In this document: positions 17,095 to 26,243 of the stretch, one piece after another
Position numbering within the stretch: the first letter of the stretch is position 1
Layout of the letters: each line of letters begins with the position of its first letter
Origin: an uncultured Methanoregula sp.
GTDB lineage: Archaea > Halobacteriota > Methanomicrobia > Methanomicrobiales > Methanospirillaceae
Assembly (NCBI RefSeq): GCF_963678795.1
Contig: NZ_OY787453.1
Span: 1,116,001-1,180,000 of the forward strand
Direction: 5' to 3'
DNA: 64,000 nucleotides
Notes under the pieces: model-generated
Database searches by the model: none
What the model saw: only the letters and a program-made list of their open reading frames with translations
What the model was told of the DNA's origin: nothing
Position numbers and translations under genes: made by a program

Positions 17095-18603
17095 ATGCAC
17101 AAGTCCATCGAACAGATCAATGAACGCATCCGGGACGGGAGCGCCCGGGTGGTCACGGCCGAGGAGATGCCCGCGATTGTCGCTGAGCTCGGGGAGAAGG
17201 GAGCGCTCAAAGAAGTGGATGTTGTCACCACCGGAACGTTTGGGGCCATGTGCTCATCAGGCGCGTTTTTGAACTTCGGCCATGCCGAACCGCCCATACG
17301 CATGGAGCGGATATGGCTCAATAATGTCGAGGCTTACGGTGGACTTGCGGCGGTAGACACGTATATCGGGGCAACCCAGCAGTCCGATACTCTGGAAGAG
17401 GAATATGGCGGGGCGCACGTGATCGAGGATCTCGTTGCGGGAAAAACCGTGGAACTGCGGGCAAGTTCCAGGGGAACTGACTGTTACCCCCGCCGGACGA
17501 TCACGACAGATGTTGAACTTCAGAACCTCAACCAGGCGATAATGTGCAATCCGAGGAACGCGTACCAGCGCTATAATGCCGCCACCAATACCACGGACCG
17601 GACCCTCCACACCTATATGGGCATGCTCCTCCCGAGCAGCGGAAACATCACCTATTCCGGCGCGGGTGTGCTCAACCCCATCTCCAATGATCCGCAATTC
17701 CGCCTTATCGGGAGCGGTGTGCCGATCTTCCTCTGCGGGGCACCGGGCATGGTCGTGGGCGAAGGCACCCAGCATTCTCCTGCCGGAGGTTTCGGGACGC
17801 TGATGGTAACAGGCGATCTCAAGCAGATGTCCCAGGATTACCTGCGGGCCGCAACCATGACCGGCTACGGGGTCACCATGTATGTGGGTCTCGGCATCCC
17901 CCTGCCGGTGCTCGATCTCGAGGTGGTCCGGGCCACAGCCGTCCGTGACGAGGATATCAGTGTCGATATTCTCGATTATGGCGTACCGGGCAGGTCGCGC
18001 CCGGTTATGCGCAAAACAACGTATGCCGAACTGCGTTCGGGTTCCATAGAGATCAACGGCGAAGAGATCAGGACCTCTTCCCTCTCCAGTTTCCGGAAGG
18101 CGCGGCAGGTTGCAGCCGAACTCAAATCGTGGGTGGAGAAAGGAACAATGCAGTTGTCGCTGCCAACCCGCAGGATCGACCCGGTAAAGCAGGCCCGGCC
18201 CATGCACCAGACCTCCCAGGGTCCCCGGGTTCTCGACATCATGGACAAGAGCGTGATTACCATCGGCGAGACCGAAGAGATCCGTACCGCGGCAAAAAAA
18301 CTGCTCAAGGGTGAGACAAATCACCTGCCGGTCGTGAACAGCAGCGGGGTGCTGGTCGGGATCATCACCACGTTCGATGTCTCAAAAGCCGTGGCAAATC
18401 CCGGTAAAGCGCACCTGGTAAAAGACATTATGAAGACAAAAGTGATCACAACAACGCCGGATGAAGCGGTGGATATCGCGGTCCAGAAACTGGAACAGTA
18501 CAATATCAGCGCCCTGCCGGTAGTGGATGGAAATCATCATGTGATCGCCATTCTTACTGCCATGAACCTGGGCAAGCTCTTTGGCGGGAGGTGGCTGAAA
18601 TGA
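17095..18603 (+). CDS. DUF39-CBS protein for homocysteine biosynthesis
   Basis: A 502-residue protein: DUF39/HcyBio domain (about 1-370, with GTFGAMCSSGAFLNFGH, the conserved Cys in RGTDCYPR, and GAPGMVVGEGTQHSPAGG) and two CBS motifs (about 385-500: VLDIMDKSVITIGE, VKDIMKTKVITTTP). Its Methanosarcina homologue (MA1821) works with a NIL-ferredoxin in making homocysteine from aspartate semialdehyde and sulfide; CBS domains suggest control by adenosyl ligands. The start is the leaderless ATG after a TATA box; the frame is open further upstream but overlaps the divergent nif3-like gene. First of three genes joined by ATGA overlaps. Confidence 0.95.
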   Translation: MHKSIEQINERIRDGSARVVTAEEMPAIVAELGEKGALKEVDVVTTGTFGAMCSSGAFLNFGHAEPPIRMERIWLNNVEAYGGLAAVDTYIGATQQSDTLEEEYGGAHVIEDLVAGKTVELRASSRGTDCYPRRTITTDVELQNLNQAIMCNPRNAYQRYNAATNTTDRTLHTYMGMLLPSSGNITYSGAGVLNPISNDPQFRLIGSGVPIFLCGAPGMVVGEGTQHSPAGGFGTLMVTGDLKQMSQDYLRAATMTGYGVTMYVGLGIPLPVLDLEVVRATAVRDEDISVDILDYGVPGRSRPVMRKTTYAELRSGSIEINGEEIRTSSLSSFRKARQVAAELKSWVEKGTMQLSLPTRRIDPVKQARPMHQTSQGPRVLDIMDKSVITIGETEEIRTAAKKLLKGETNHLPVVNSSGVLVGIITTFDVSKAVANPGKAHLVKDIMKTKVITTTPDEAVDIAVQKLEQYNISALPVVDGNHHVIAILTAMNLGKLFGGRWLK

Positions 18604-18986
18604 AACTGCTCGTAAACTTTTCACGGGGCAAAGGCAGGAGGCCGATCATTGCACAGGTAGTCCGCGATACCGGCGTCCTCATCAATGTCGAGCGGGCGGT
18701 GATCGATTCTTCCGAGGGGGAGGCGCTCATCGATGTCCCGGATGACCAGTGCAAGCTCGTGCGGGACACCATGTCGAACCTGGGCGCACAGGTACACATA
18801 CTCGAACACGGCATCAACCACAACGAGAGCGAGTGCGTGGACTGCGGGGCCTGCATCAGTGTCTGTCCCCGTGAGGTATTCTCGTTCGATCCGGCATGGA
18901 AACTTACTATCGATGAAGAGCGGTGCATCCTCTGTGGCAAATGCACCGGGGCATGCCCGCACCGGGCGCTCACGCTGCCGTTATGA
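18600..18986 (+). CDS. NIL domain-ferredoxin for homocysteine biosynthesis
   Basis: 128 residues: an N-terminal NIL domain (about 1-72, PIIAQVVRDTGVLINVERAV) and two 4Fe-4S motifs (CVDCGACISVCPREVF and CILCGKCTGACPH). The homologue MA1822 partners with the DUF39-CBS protein and is thought to supply electrons for sulfur transfer. The start ATG shares bases with the upstream stop (ATGA). The next gene starts inside its stop the same way, so the three products are very likely made together. Confidence 0.94.
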   Translation: MKLLVNFSRGKGRRPIIAQVVRDTGVLINVERAVIDSSEGEALIDVPDDQCKLVRDTMSNLGAQVHILEHGINHNESECVDCGACISVCPREVFSFDPAWKLTIDEERCILCGKCTGACPHRALTLPL

Positions 18987-19696
18987 TCCGGGTCCCGTTC
19001 CACTTCCGGGAAACATTCGCAACGATCCTTGCGGATGACCCGGACCATGCCGCTGCGGCAAAATCCGGTATGCTCTCCGCCCGCCAGGATCTTGAGGCAT
19101 ATATTGCCAGCGACCCTTTTTTTGCTGCAACGTTCGATCCCTATGAGCCGGATTCCGATGCGCAGATCATCCGGCGGATGGCAGACGCAACCCGGAAGGC
19201 CGGTGTCGGCCCGATGGCAGCAGTTGCCGGGGCCATTGCCTGGGCGGGTATCGAGGCCATGCAGGAAGCCGGTGCCGCGTTCGGCGTGATCGACAACGGG
19301 GGGGATATTGCGCTTATATCGGATCGCCCGGTCCGGGTCGGCGTGCATGCCGGCACCGCCCCGCTCTCCAACCATATCGCGTTCAATGTCCCTCCCCCGG
19401 AAGGAATCCTGGGGATCTGCACCTCATCTGCAACTGTCGGGCCATCCATCTCGTTTGGCATGGCTGACGCAGTCACCATCTTTTCGCGGGACATTGCACT
19501 GGCGGATGCCTGGGCTACTGCAGTCTGCAACAAGATCCGCCCGGATGACCAGTCAGTTCTTGAACAGATCAACACGGGGGAAGTTGACGGGGTATTTGCT
19601 ATCATGGGAGAGCGGGTTGTCCGCTGGGGAAGGCTGCCACCGCTCTACTCTGCAGACGTGGATGAACAGCTCATAAGTGCCGGGGATCGCGTCTGA
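18983..19696 (+). CDS. UPF0280/COG2122 protein, sulfide-assimilation partner
   Basis: A 237-residue ApbE-like protein. Visible are GPMAAVAGAIAWAGIEAM, VIDNGGDIAL, the small-residue strand GTAPLSNHIAF, and TSSATVGPSISFGMADAVTI with the DAW region LADAWATAVCNKI. The Methanosarcina member MA1715 (COG2122) is needed for growth at low sulfide and for homocysteine formation. Its ATGA overlap with the NIL-ferredoxin gene puts all three known components in one operon here. Confidence 0.92.
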   Translation: MIRVPFHFRETFATILADDPDHAAAAKSGMLSARQDLEAYIASDPFFAATFDPYEPDSDAQIIRRMADATRKAGVGPMAAVAGAIAWAGIEAMQEAGAAFGVIDNGGDIALISDRPVRVGVHAGTAPLSNHIAFNVPPPEGILGICTSSATVGPSISFGMADAVTIFSRDIALADAWATAVCNKIRPDDQSVLEQINTGEVDGVFAIMGERVVRWGRLPPLYSADVDEQLISAGDRV

Positions 19697-19730
19697 ATAC
19701 GGTTTTCCCCACCCGGTCCTGACAACAAAC

Positions 19731-19737
19731 TATATTT
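19731..19737 (+). promoter_or_regulatory. TATA box of the thioredoxin gene
   Basis: TATATTT lies about 25 nt before the ATG at 19759, pointing to a leaderless transcript. Confidence 0.45.
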
Positions 19738-19758
19738 CCTGATTTTTCATATTCCTGC

Positions 19759-20241
19759 ATGAGGTGCAGTATTCTGGAGGAAAAGGCCGCCATACCGCCG
19801 GCAAAGGATGCACAGCAGGAGACTTCCCGGTCTCAGGAACAGAAGAAACCTCCGGCAGCAGGGCCGATCGAAGCTGACGATCTTACCTGGGAGCGGACCG
19901 TGGAAAAAGCCGGAAAACCGGTCGCAGTCATGTTCTATTCGCCCGCGTGCTCGTTCTGCCACCAGATGGAGCCTTATTTTAGGAATTATGCGGGCGAATA
20001 CGGGGAGCGGGTTCTCTTTATCCGGCTCAATATTCTTTCCAGCCCGTGGACATCTGAAAGACTTGGTGTAAGGAGCACCCCGGTATTCATGTTTTTTTGT
20101 AACGGGAAACCCGTTCGGGAGATAGTCGGGGCAGTGTATCCTGCGTTATTGAAAAAAGGGATCGAGGAAGTGCTCCTCCAGAACAGGGAGTGTTCAGGTG
20201 GGAAAAACGAGATCGATTATGACATAACCGGGTACGGATAG
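19759..20241 (+). CDS. Thioredoxin-fold protein with CSFC active site
   Basis: 160 residues. A charged, low-complexity N-terminal tail (about 1-38, Gln/Lys/Glu/Pro-rich) precedes a thioredoxin fold: AVMFYSPACSFCHQMEPYF with Cys64 and Cys67, the strand VLFIRLNI, and the cis-Pro loop GVRSTPVFMFF. It would reduce or swap disulfides. No signal peptide, so it is probably cytosolic despite the tail. Start chosen at the ATG 25 nt after a TATA box. The downstream gene is the IS-broken glycosyltransferase. Confidence 0.85.
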   Translation: MRCSILEEKAAIPPAKDAQQETSRSQEQKKPPAAGPIEADDLTWERTVEKAGKPVAVMFYSPACSFCHQMEPYFRNYAGEYGERVLFIRLNILSSPWTSERLGVRSTPVFMFFCNGKPVREIVGAVYPALLKKGIEEVLLQNRECSGGKNEIDYDITGYG

Positions 20242-20617
20242 TGAAAATGTATGGAGTGGCAGTGATTTTTTCAGATACGCTTTCAGATTCTGGTCCAATG
20301 CAGTAACGATACCTGAAAGGATCCGAAGAATTTTTGATGATACAAAGATATTATTTTTTATCTGATGTCCCGTGAAAAAAAACAAAAAAAAGAGACGCGA
20401 AACAGTGCAAAGGTGATACAGGACATATCATTTTTCCAGAGACTCTCGTCTTTTATTAAAAAGTACGATTATATTTTTATTTTCATCCTCTGCCTCCTTG
20501 CGTATAACACGACTTCCTTCAACGATATCATCAGCGGCGATGTCATACCTGCATCATTCCTGCCATTTTCCCTGATCGTGTACCATAACCCGAATTTCGA
20601 TTACATGTCTGACATTG

Positions 20618-21619
20618 TCAGCCAGCCGGAACTGAATTATGCCTTCCCGGTTGTGCAGGGTCATACGGTTTCATTATTTCTGCTCTGTAGAAAACCTCAA
20701 TCCAAACAAATTGTATGAACCTGTCAAGGTTAGCGAGAATGATTTTGCAAGAGATTTCCTTCTTCTGAATCTGAAATAATCGAGATTTCAGGTCAGCCCC
20801 GAACCTTCGTTTGAGAACCGAGAACTTGGTTTCAACCAGGAACCGTTTTCGGTAACGGGTTGAATCAAAATTGTCGGTCATTTCTTTACGATATTTTCCC
20901 CAGACATGTTCGGTATTTTTCCAGATTCTGGTAGGAATAACCGAATCAGCATTCAGAGATTCCCGGATCATTCGGTGCATTTTTTCAGAATCGTATCCTC
21001 TGTCCATGAGATAACACTCCGATCTCCGAGATTTGTGGCATCTCTTGAGAAGAATGAAAGCATGTTGAGAATCGTGGACCCGGCTTTTCGATATCGTGAA
21101 TCCAGTAATTACCTGCTGATCAGTATCGACAGCAATCGAAGTTTTTAGGAAATGTTTCCGGATTTTTCCGGTTCTTACGGAGTAATAGTGACTGGAATAT
21201 CCGCTGGTGAACCCGGACGAATCGATGGCTGTGATAGAGATTGTACCGTCCTCTGAGTAGAATAATTTCAGAGTATTTTTGAAGAGAAGATCGAAGTACA
21301 AGGATTTGATACGACAGAGAAATTTTTGGAGCGTTGTGAAGTGAGGGATAGTTGTAAGCCCGAGTACTGCTCGGATACGATCCATCTCTTCGAGGTTCCA
21401 TATGACTGTACGATAATCTTCTTTCCGGTATTCTTTGAAGAGAAGTAACGTCAGAAGTTGATGCTGGGTGTAATCTCTCCTCGAATATTTGCAGGAATAC
21501 GGGGAAATCCTGGAAGATTGTACTATTGAAAATGCATGTTTGATAAAACGGATAAACCGGCCTGACGATTTCTTTATTGTCTCCTTATCGTTACTGAACA
21601 TAACAATATGAGGAGACAC
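20618..21619 (-). CDS. IS5/ISH1-type transposase
   Basis: A DDE transposase with the first Asp in [11 protein letters not shown], the second in [11 protein letters not shown] and the Glu in [15 protein letters not shown]. The first codon of the frame is GTG (21617-21619); an internal ATG at 21599-21601 is an alternative. No stop codon occurs inside the element: the frame crosses the terminal repeat (FYRA) and ends 63 nt outside, at 20618, adding 21 residues read from host DNA. Either the enzyme tolerates such tails or the natural stop is made by other target sites. Confidence 0.9.
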   Translation of the reverse strand: MSPHIVMFSNDKETIKKSSGRFIRFIKHAFSIVQSSRISPYSCKYSRRDYTQHQLLTLLLFKEYRKEDYRTVIWNLEEMDRIRAVLGLTTIPHFTTLQKFLCRIKSLYFDLLFKNTLKLFYSEDGTISITAIDSSGFTSGYSSHYYSVRTGKIRKHFLKTSIAVDTDQQVITGFTISKSRVHDSQHAFILLKRCHKSRRSECYLMDRGYDSEKMHRMIRESLNADSVIPTRIWKNTEHVWGKYRKEMTDNFDSTRYRKRFLVETKFSVLKRRFGADLKSRLFQIQKKEISCKIILANLDRFIQFVWIEVFYRAEIMKPYDPAQPGRHNSVPAG

Positions 21620-21686
21620 CGTACCTTAGATCTTTCGGTCGATTTTGACTCTTTTTCATTATCAAGAAAATGATTTCTACAGAGCA
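20681..21686. mobile_element. IS5-family (ISH1-like) insertion sequence, 1006 bp
   Basis: The ends carry the inverted repeat TGCTCTGTAGAAA. Both flanks carry the octamer ATTATTTC (20673-20680 and 21687-21694), an 8-bp target duplication. An 8-bp duplication, about 1 kb length and an IS5-type DDE transposase fit the ISH1 group. The exact duplication and unbroken transposase frame indicate a recent insertion. Confidence 0.93.
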
Positions 21687-22835
21687 ATTATTTCCGATTG
21701 TTACTCCAGTACTCGTTACCCCGGTTTACTGGGTCTGGTTCTCCATCTACACCCTATTTGACATCCCCTTAAAACTGATGGACATTTTCCTATGGGCCAA
21801 AATAGCGGCTTCGATCATCGCTGCATTGTCCTGTGTCTTCTTTTACCTGACGGTAAAAGAGTTGTTCAGGGAAAAGATCGCGGTGATAACAACCCTGGTT
21901 TTTGCCTTTGCCACAAGCACCTGGTCAGTCAGCAGTATGGCATTGTGGCAGCACGGTACGGTCGAATTGTTGCTCATCCTCATGATTTACATCATCGTAA
22001 GAAACGAGAGAGCGGATTCAACAAAAAATTTCATTTTCCTGGGCCTGATATCGGGGTTATTCATTTTTAACCGGCCCCCTGACGTTGTCCTGCTTATTCC
22101 GGTTATTGCGTACATCCTGTTGTACCACCGGAGCCGCCTGCCCCATTATCTGATCTCCGGGGTAGTTGCCGGCCTGCCATTTTTACTCTATAACGTGCTG
22201 ACGTTCGGGAATGTCTTCGGTGGATATAGTTCAAACCTGGGCCGGTTTATCCTGAATGCTGATTTCCCGGTACATATGGCGGGACTGCTTGTCGCACCCA
22301 ACATCGGAATACTCATCTTTTCCCCGGTTCTCGTACTTTCGATCATCGGGTATTTCAGGCTAAATAAGATCCAAAACCAGCATCTGGAAAAAATGTTCTT
22401 CTTTTTTGGTCCTGCGATTATATTACAGATTTTCGTTATCAGTATTTTTTATGGCTGGTATTCAGCAACGGCTTATTCCTTCGGGCAACGGTACATGACG
22501 GATTTCATCCCGGTTCTCATGATTTACGCGGGAATCATTTTCAATGAATATCTTGTCTCCGGAACCCCGGACAAAAAAGTGACGGCAATCCGGGCAGGAA
22601 TTGTCCTCCTGGTAATAGTTTCCGTAATAATACAGGCAATTGGTGTTTTCCTGTATCCCTATAATCCCCATAAGGATATGAATGAAGAAAATGTCTGGAC
22701 TCTTGATAATAATATCATTGTGAACTCGTACCTGTCCGGGAGCGAGAGAATCGAGTTTATAAAAATGTATATTTCTCCTCCCCTTCCGCCAGTATTACAG
22801 TATGAATTCAGACACAGGCCAGCGGGATAATTCCA

Positions 22836-24053
22836 TTATTCCTTCGGGCGGCTGCACCCGGATTGTATCGCCGCTTCTGCCACTGCCTTTGCAACGGCTC
22901 TTGTCACGCCCTTATCCAGGATATCGGGCATGATGCATTCACGGGTGGGTTTTTTCACGTAATCTGCAATCGCATGGGCGGCGGCGACCTTCATCTCATC
23001 GGAAATTCTCGTTGCACGGGCATCCAGGGCCCCGCGGAATATTCCCGGGAAGCCAAGCACATTATTGATCTGGTTGGGGAAATCGCTCCGGCCCGTCCCA
23101 ACAACGGCAGCACCGGCCCGCTTGGCTGCATCCGGCCAGATCTCCGGCACCGGGTTTGCCATGGCAAAGATGATGGCATTGCGGTTCATCGACCGGACCA
23201 TCTCTTCCGTTATTACCCCGGGGGCAGAGACGCCAATAAATACATCAGCACCGATCAGGGCATCTGCAAGGGATCCGGCCAGTGCCGGCTTGTTTGTCTC
23301 TTCGGCAATGATGAACTTGTATTTATTTTTGTACAGGCCCTCCCGTCCCCGGAATATGGTCCCCTGCGTGTCGCAGACTATGATCTCGTTGACCATGGTA
23401 CAGACATTGGGATCGTAGCCGATACACTTGAGAAGCCGGGTAATGGCAAAGCCGGCAGCACCGGCCCCGCAGATGACAATGTTTAGATCGGTAAATTTTT
23501 TCCCGGTGACCCTGCAGGCATTGAGAAGCGCCCCGAGAACAACGACTGCCGTGCCGTGCTGGTCATCATGCATTACCGGTATCCCGATATCCTGCAGCGC
23601 GTCCTCGACTTCAAAACACTTCGGTGCGGCTATATCTTCAAGATTGATCCCGCCAAAGACCGGGGCGATATTTTTCACCTGGTCGGTAAAATTCGTGTCA
23701 TGATTTTCAAAACAGATGGGAAAAGCATCGATACCGGCAAATTCCTTAAAGAGAATGGCTTTTCCTTCCATGACCGGGATTGCCGCATACCCCCCGATAT
23801 TCCCGAGGCCGAGGACAGCTGTTCCATCCGTTACAATGGCGATGGTGTTGGCCTTGATGGTATACTTGTACGCTAGATTTTTATTTTTGGAGATTTGCCG
23901 GGAAACTTCTGCCACACCAGGGGTATAGGCAAGAGACAGATCGTGCCGGTTCCTGAGCGGGACTTTGGAGCGGATCTCCAGTTTTCCATGATGTCTGGCG
24001 TGCAGGGCAAGTGCTTCCTTGTAAATATCATCGCTTCCCGGTGAAAAATCCAT
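22836..24053 (-). CDS. Malic enzyme (malate to pyruvate)
   Basis: A 405-residue NAD(P)-dependent malic enzyme of the short, bacterial/archaeal type. It shows RNRHDLSLAYTPGVAEV, the metal site in VMHDDQHGTAVVVLGALL, the nucleotide-binding Rossmann motif IVICGAGAAGFAI, and FAMANPVPEI. It would decarboxylate malate to pyruvate. The start is the ATG at 24051-24053, which has AAGGAG 8 nt upstream; the GTG at 24062 lies inside that site. It converges with the broken glycosyltransferase gene (5 nt apart) and diverges from the ECF transporter genes. Confidence 0.95.
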   Translation of the reverse strand: MDFSPGSDDIYKEALALHARHHGKLEIRSKVPLRNRHDLSLAYTPGVAEVSRQISKNKNLAYKYTIKANTIAIVTDGTAVLGLGNIGGYAAIPVMEGKAILFKEFAGIDAFPICFENHDTNFTDQVKNIAPVFGGINLEDIAAPKCFEVEDALQDIGIPVMHDDQHGTAVVVLGALLNACRVTGKKFTDLNIVICGAGAAGFAITRLLKCIGYDPNVCTMVNEIIVCDTQGTIFRGREGLYKNKYKFIIAEETNKPALAGSLADALIGADVFIGVSAPGVITEEMVRSMNRNAIIFAMANPVPEIWPDAAKRAGAAVVGTGRSDFPNQINNVLGFPGIFRGALDARATRISDEMKVAAAHAIADYVKKPTRECIMPDILDKGVTRAVAKAVAEAAIQSGCSRPKE

Positions 24054-24260
24054 AGCAGACACTCCTTATACGTGAAAGTGACGGCACAGAAAATGAATCT
24101 GCTGGTCGATCATAGGGTTTACAAAATTGTGTGCCAGGACTCAAAAAGTTACTTTTTAATACACGGATGAACAAAAATATACATCAAGGTATACTAAGTG
24201 GACATACCGTGCCCCCCCTCACCAGGGATACCCGTTTTCCCAGGATTTAATGTGATTACC

Positions 24261-24785
24261 ATGAAGTCAAAAGATATTGCCATTGTCGGGATCCTGCTCG
24301 CTATCGGTGCGATCCTGCGTTATTTCCTTGCAATGCTCCACACGCCGCTCACGCCGAACATGATCATTGCATTCTACTGTCTTGCCATCATCCTGATCGC
24401 CCCGAAGATTTACGAAGCGATCGGTATCGGGTTTGTTGCCGGTATCCTCTCGATGCTGATCTCCGGTTCGATATTTCCCCCGGCAAACCTCATCAGTGAA
24501 CCCCTTGGGGCACTGGTCTGTTTCGGGATCTACGGTCTTCTCAAGAACCGATCAAAATTCGCTCCGACAGCAACGACGTTCCTCGCGACACTTGCAAGCG
24601 GGTTTACCTTTGCCGTGCTCGCAATTATTGCTGTAGCCCCGCAAATTCTTTCAAAATATGCAACCCTGGAAGGATTCATTATTGTTTTCGTGCCGATAGT
24701 CGTGATTACTGCCATATTTAATGCCGTGATCGTCCAGATCCTCTTCATCCCCTCAAACAGGGTGCTGTCGAGAGGGCAGGAATGA
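24261..24785 (+). CDS. ECF transporter S component
   Basis: A 174-residue integral membrane protein, about six helices, giving substrate specificity to the ECF transporter encoded by the next two genes. The start MKSKDIAIVGILLAIGAILR is chosen because it begins right before the first helix; the earlier in-frame GTG (24198) adds a Pro-rich non-conserved stretch. The pattern LTPNMIIAFYCLAIILIAPK and GFVAGILSMLISGSIFPPAN resembles the TrpP branch of S components, so tryptophan or a related compound is possible, but this is weak. The stop overlaps the ATPase start as ATGA. Confidence 0.85.
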   Translation: MKSKDIAIVGILLAIGAILRYFLAMLHTPLTPNMIIAFYCLAIILIAPKIYEAIGIGFVAGILSMLISGSIFPPANLISEPLGALVCFGIYGLLKNRSKFAPTATTFLATLASGFTFAVLAIIAVAPQILSKYATLEGFIIVFVPIVVITAIFNAVIVQILFIPSNRVLSRGQE

Positions 24786-26242
24786 TCGAGCTCGAACAGG
24801 TCAGTTATATTTACCCCCATACGGTTCAGAAAGCCCTGAACAACCTCTCTTTTTCCCTTCCCCGTGGGAAATGTGTGCTGGTGACCGGCCCTTCAGGCGC
24901 CGGGAAAACGACCCTGTGCCTGGCCTCCGCGGGAGTTCTCCATCACGAATATGGAGGGAAAAAAGAGGGCCGGGTTACCCTTGGTGGCAGGGATATCAGT
25001 ACCTATTCCAGTTTATCCGAAGTAGCCCGGACAATAGGGATTGTCTTTGACGATGCGGAAGCGCAGATGATCTTTACCACTGTCGAGGAAGAGATCCTGT
25101 CGGCGCTCGAATACCGGGGCCTCGCTGCAGAAGTAGTCGAGGATCGCCTCGCGGCCATTATGGAAAAAACGCACCTGACCGAACTGCGGCACCGGTCCCC
25201 GCACCATCTCTCCGGGGGCCAGAAGCAGCGGGTAGCGCTGGCAGCAACGCTCGCGCTCGGTAACGATATCCTGATCCTTGACGAGCCTACGTCGGAGCTT
25301 GATGAGCGGGCAACGACAAGGATCGTCGATATCCTGCGTACCCTGAAAAAAGAGGGCACGACCATCCTTCTCATTGAACATAAGTTCGGGCATTTTAAGG
25401 ATATCGTGGATACCCTTGTTGTCATGGAAAACGGCATGATACGTGCAGAGGGCTCACCGGATAACGTTCTTGCCGACGAACGGATGGGAAAGATTGTCAT
25501 TGCAGATTTTTCGGGTATCCGCACTGCCGGTGCTGAACAAAATGCCGGGAGTGTTCCGGATAAGAATCCCGCTCCAGGCATGGTAGTCTCTGTCAAGGAT
25601 CTGGTCTATTCCTACGAGAAGCTTCGCGCCCTGGATTCGATAAACCTCGAGATTGCTGCCGGGGAATTTGTGGCAATTGTCGGGGAGAACGGATCGGGGA
25701 AAACAACGCTGGTCAAGCATTTCAACGGGCTGCTCTTACCGGAATCGGGAACGGTAACGATAGCCGGAACGGATACAAGATTATCTTCAACAACGGAACT
25801 GTCAAGACTGGTGGGGCTTGTCTTCCAGAACCCGGATCATATGTTCTTTGCCGATACGGTATTCGAAGAAGTGGCATTTGGTCCCAGAAACCTGAATCTT
25901 GCAGACAGCGATGCGATCATCAGGTCTGCGCTCGACGAAGTTAATCTCGGGCATACCCGTGACCTGTACCCCCGCTGGCTCTCCCGCGGGGAGCGGCAGC
26001 GTCTTGCCATTGCCTGTGTTATTGCCATGCAGCCCCGGATAATCATTCTTGATGAGCCGACGACCGGGCTTGACGGGAACGAAGCCCGGCAGGTTATGAC
26101 CGTTCTTAAAAAGCTCCAGAAAAAAGGTCACACGATCATCATCATCACTCACAACAAGGAGATCGCAGAGAACTGTGCAGACCGCATTCTCCGGATGGAG
26201 AGCGGAAGGATAATTTCAGATACACGCACAGGAGGCGCATGA
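24782..26242 (+). CDS. ECF transporter ATPase, two ABC domains fused
   Basis: 486 residues with two ABC cassettes. The first (about 1-235) has Walker A GPSGAGKTT, signature HHLSGGQKQR and Walker B ILILDEPTSELD. The second (about 265-480) has GENGSGKTT, a variant signature RWLSRGERQR and IIILDEPTTGLD. The two half-sites stand in for separate EcfA1/EcfA2 subunits. ATGA overlap with the S gene and a 1-nt gap to the EcfT gene show one operon. It powers uptake by ATP hydrolysis at the inner membrane face. Confidence 0.95.
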   Translation: MIELEQVSYIYPHTVQKALNNLSFSLPRGKCVLVTGPSGAGKTTLCLASAGVLHHEYGGKKEGRVTLGGRDISTYSSLSEVARTIGIVFDDAEAQMIFTTVEEEILSALEYRGLAAEVVEDRLAAIMEKTHLTELRHRSPHHLSGGQKQRVALAATLALGNDILILDEPTSELDERATTRIVDILRTLKKEGTTILLIEHKFGHFKDIVDTLVVMENGMIRAEGSPDNVLADERMGKIVIADFSGIRTAGAEQNAGSVPDKNPAPGMVVSVKDLVYSYEKLRALDSINLEIAAGEFVAIVGENGSGKTTLVKHFNGLLLPESGTVTIAGTDTRLSSTTELSRLVGLVFQNPDHMFFADTVFEEVAFGPRNLNLADSDAIIRSALDEVNLGHTRDLYPRWLSRGERQRLAIACVIAMQPRIIILDEPTTGLDGNEARQVMTVLKKLQKKGHTIIIITHNKEIAENCADRILRMESGRIISDTRTGGA

Positions 26243-26243
26243 C

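Larger units (their letters stand above)
20365..22830 (+). pseudogene. GT-C membrane glycosyltransferase gene split by an IS
   Basis: The 5' part (20365-20680) codes for a charged tail, a first membrane helix (YIFIFILCLLAYN) and the loop with DIISGDVIPASFLPFS. The 3' part (from 21695) continues with PIVTPVLVTPVYWVW and about ten membrane helices, including ALWQHGTVELLL and FNRPPDVVLLIPV. Removing the element plus one target copy (20681-21694, 1014 bp, a multiple of 3) restores one frame of 483 residues. The pattern is that of GT-C/family-39-like polyprenyl-phosphate-sugar transferases acting in surface glycosylation. In its present state it is presumably inactive; the 3' ATG at 21670 lies inside the IS end and could express only a truncated protein. 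Confidence 0.88.

Noticed and set aside
17257..18324. A 355-codon minus-strand frame opposite the DUF39 gene
   Set aside because: Antisense of conserved coding sequence with His/Arg/Gly-rich text, a usual high-GC shadow.
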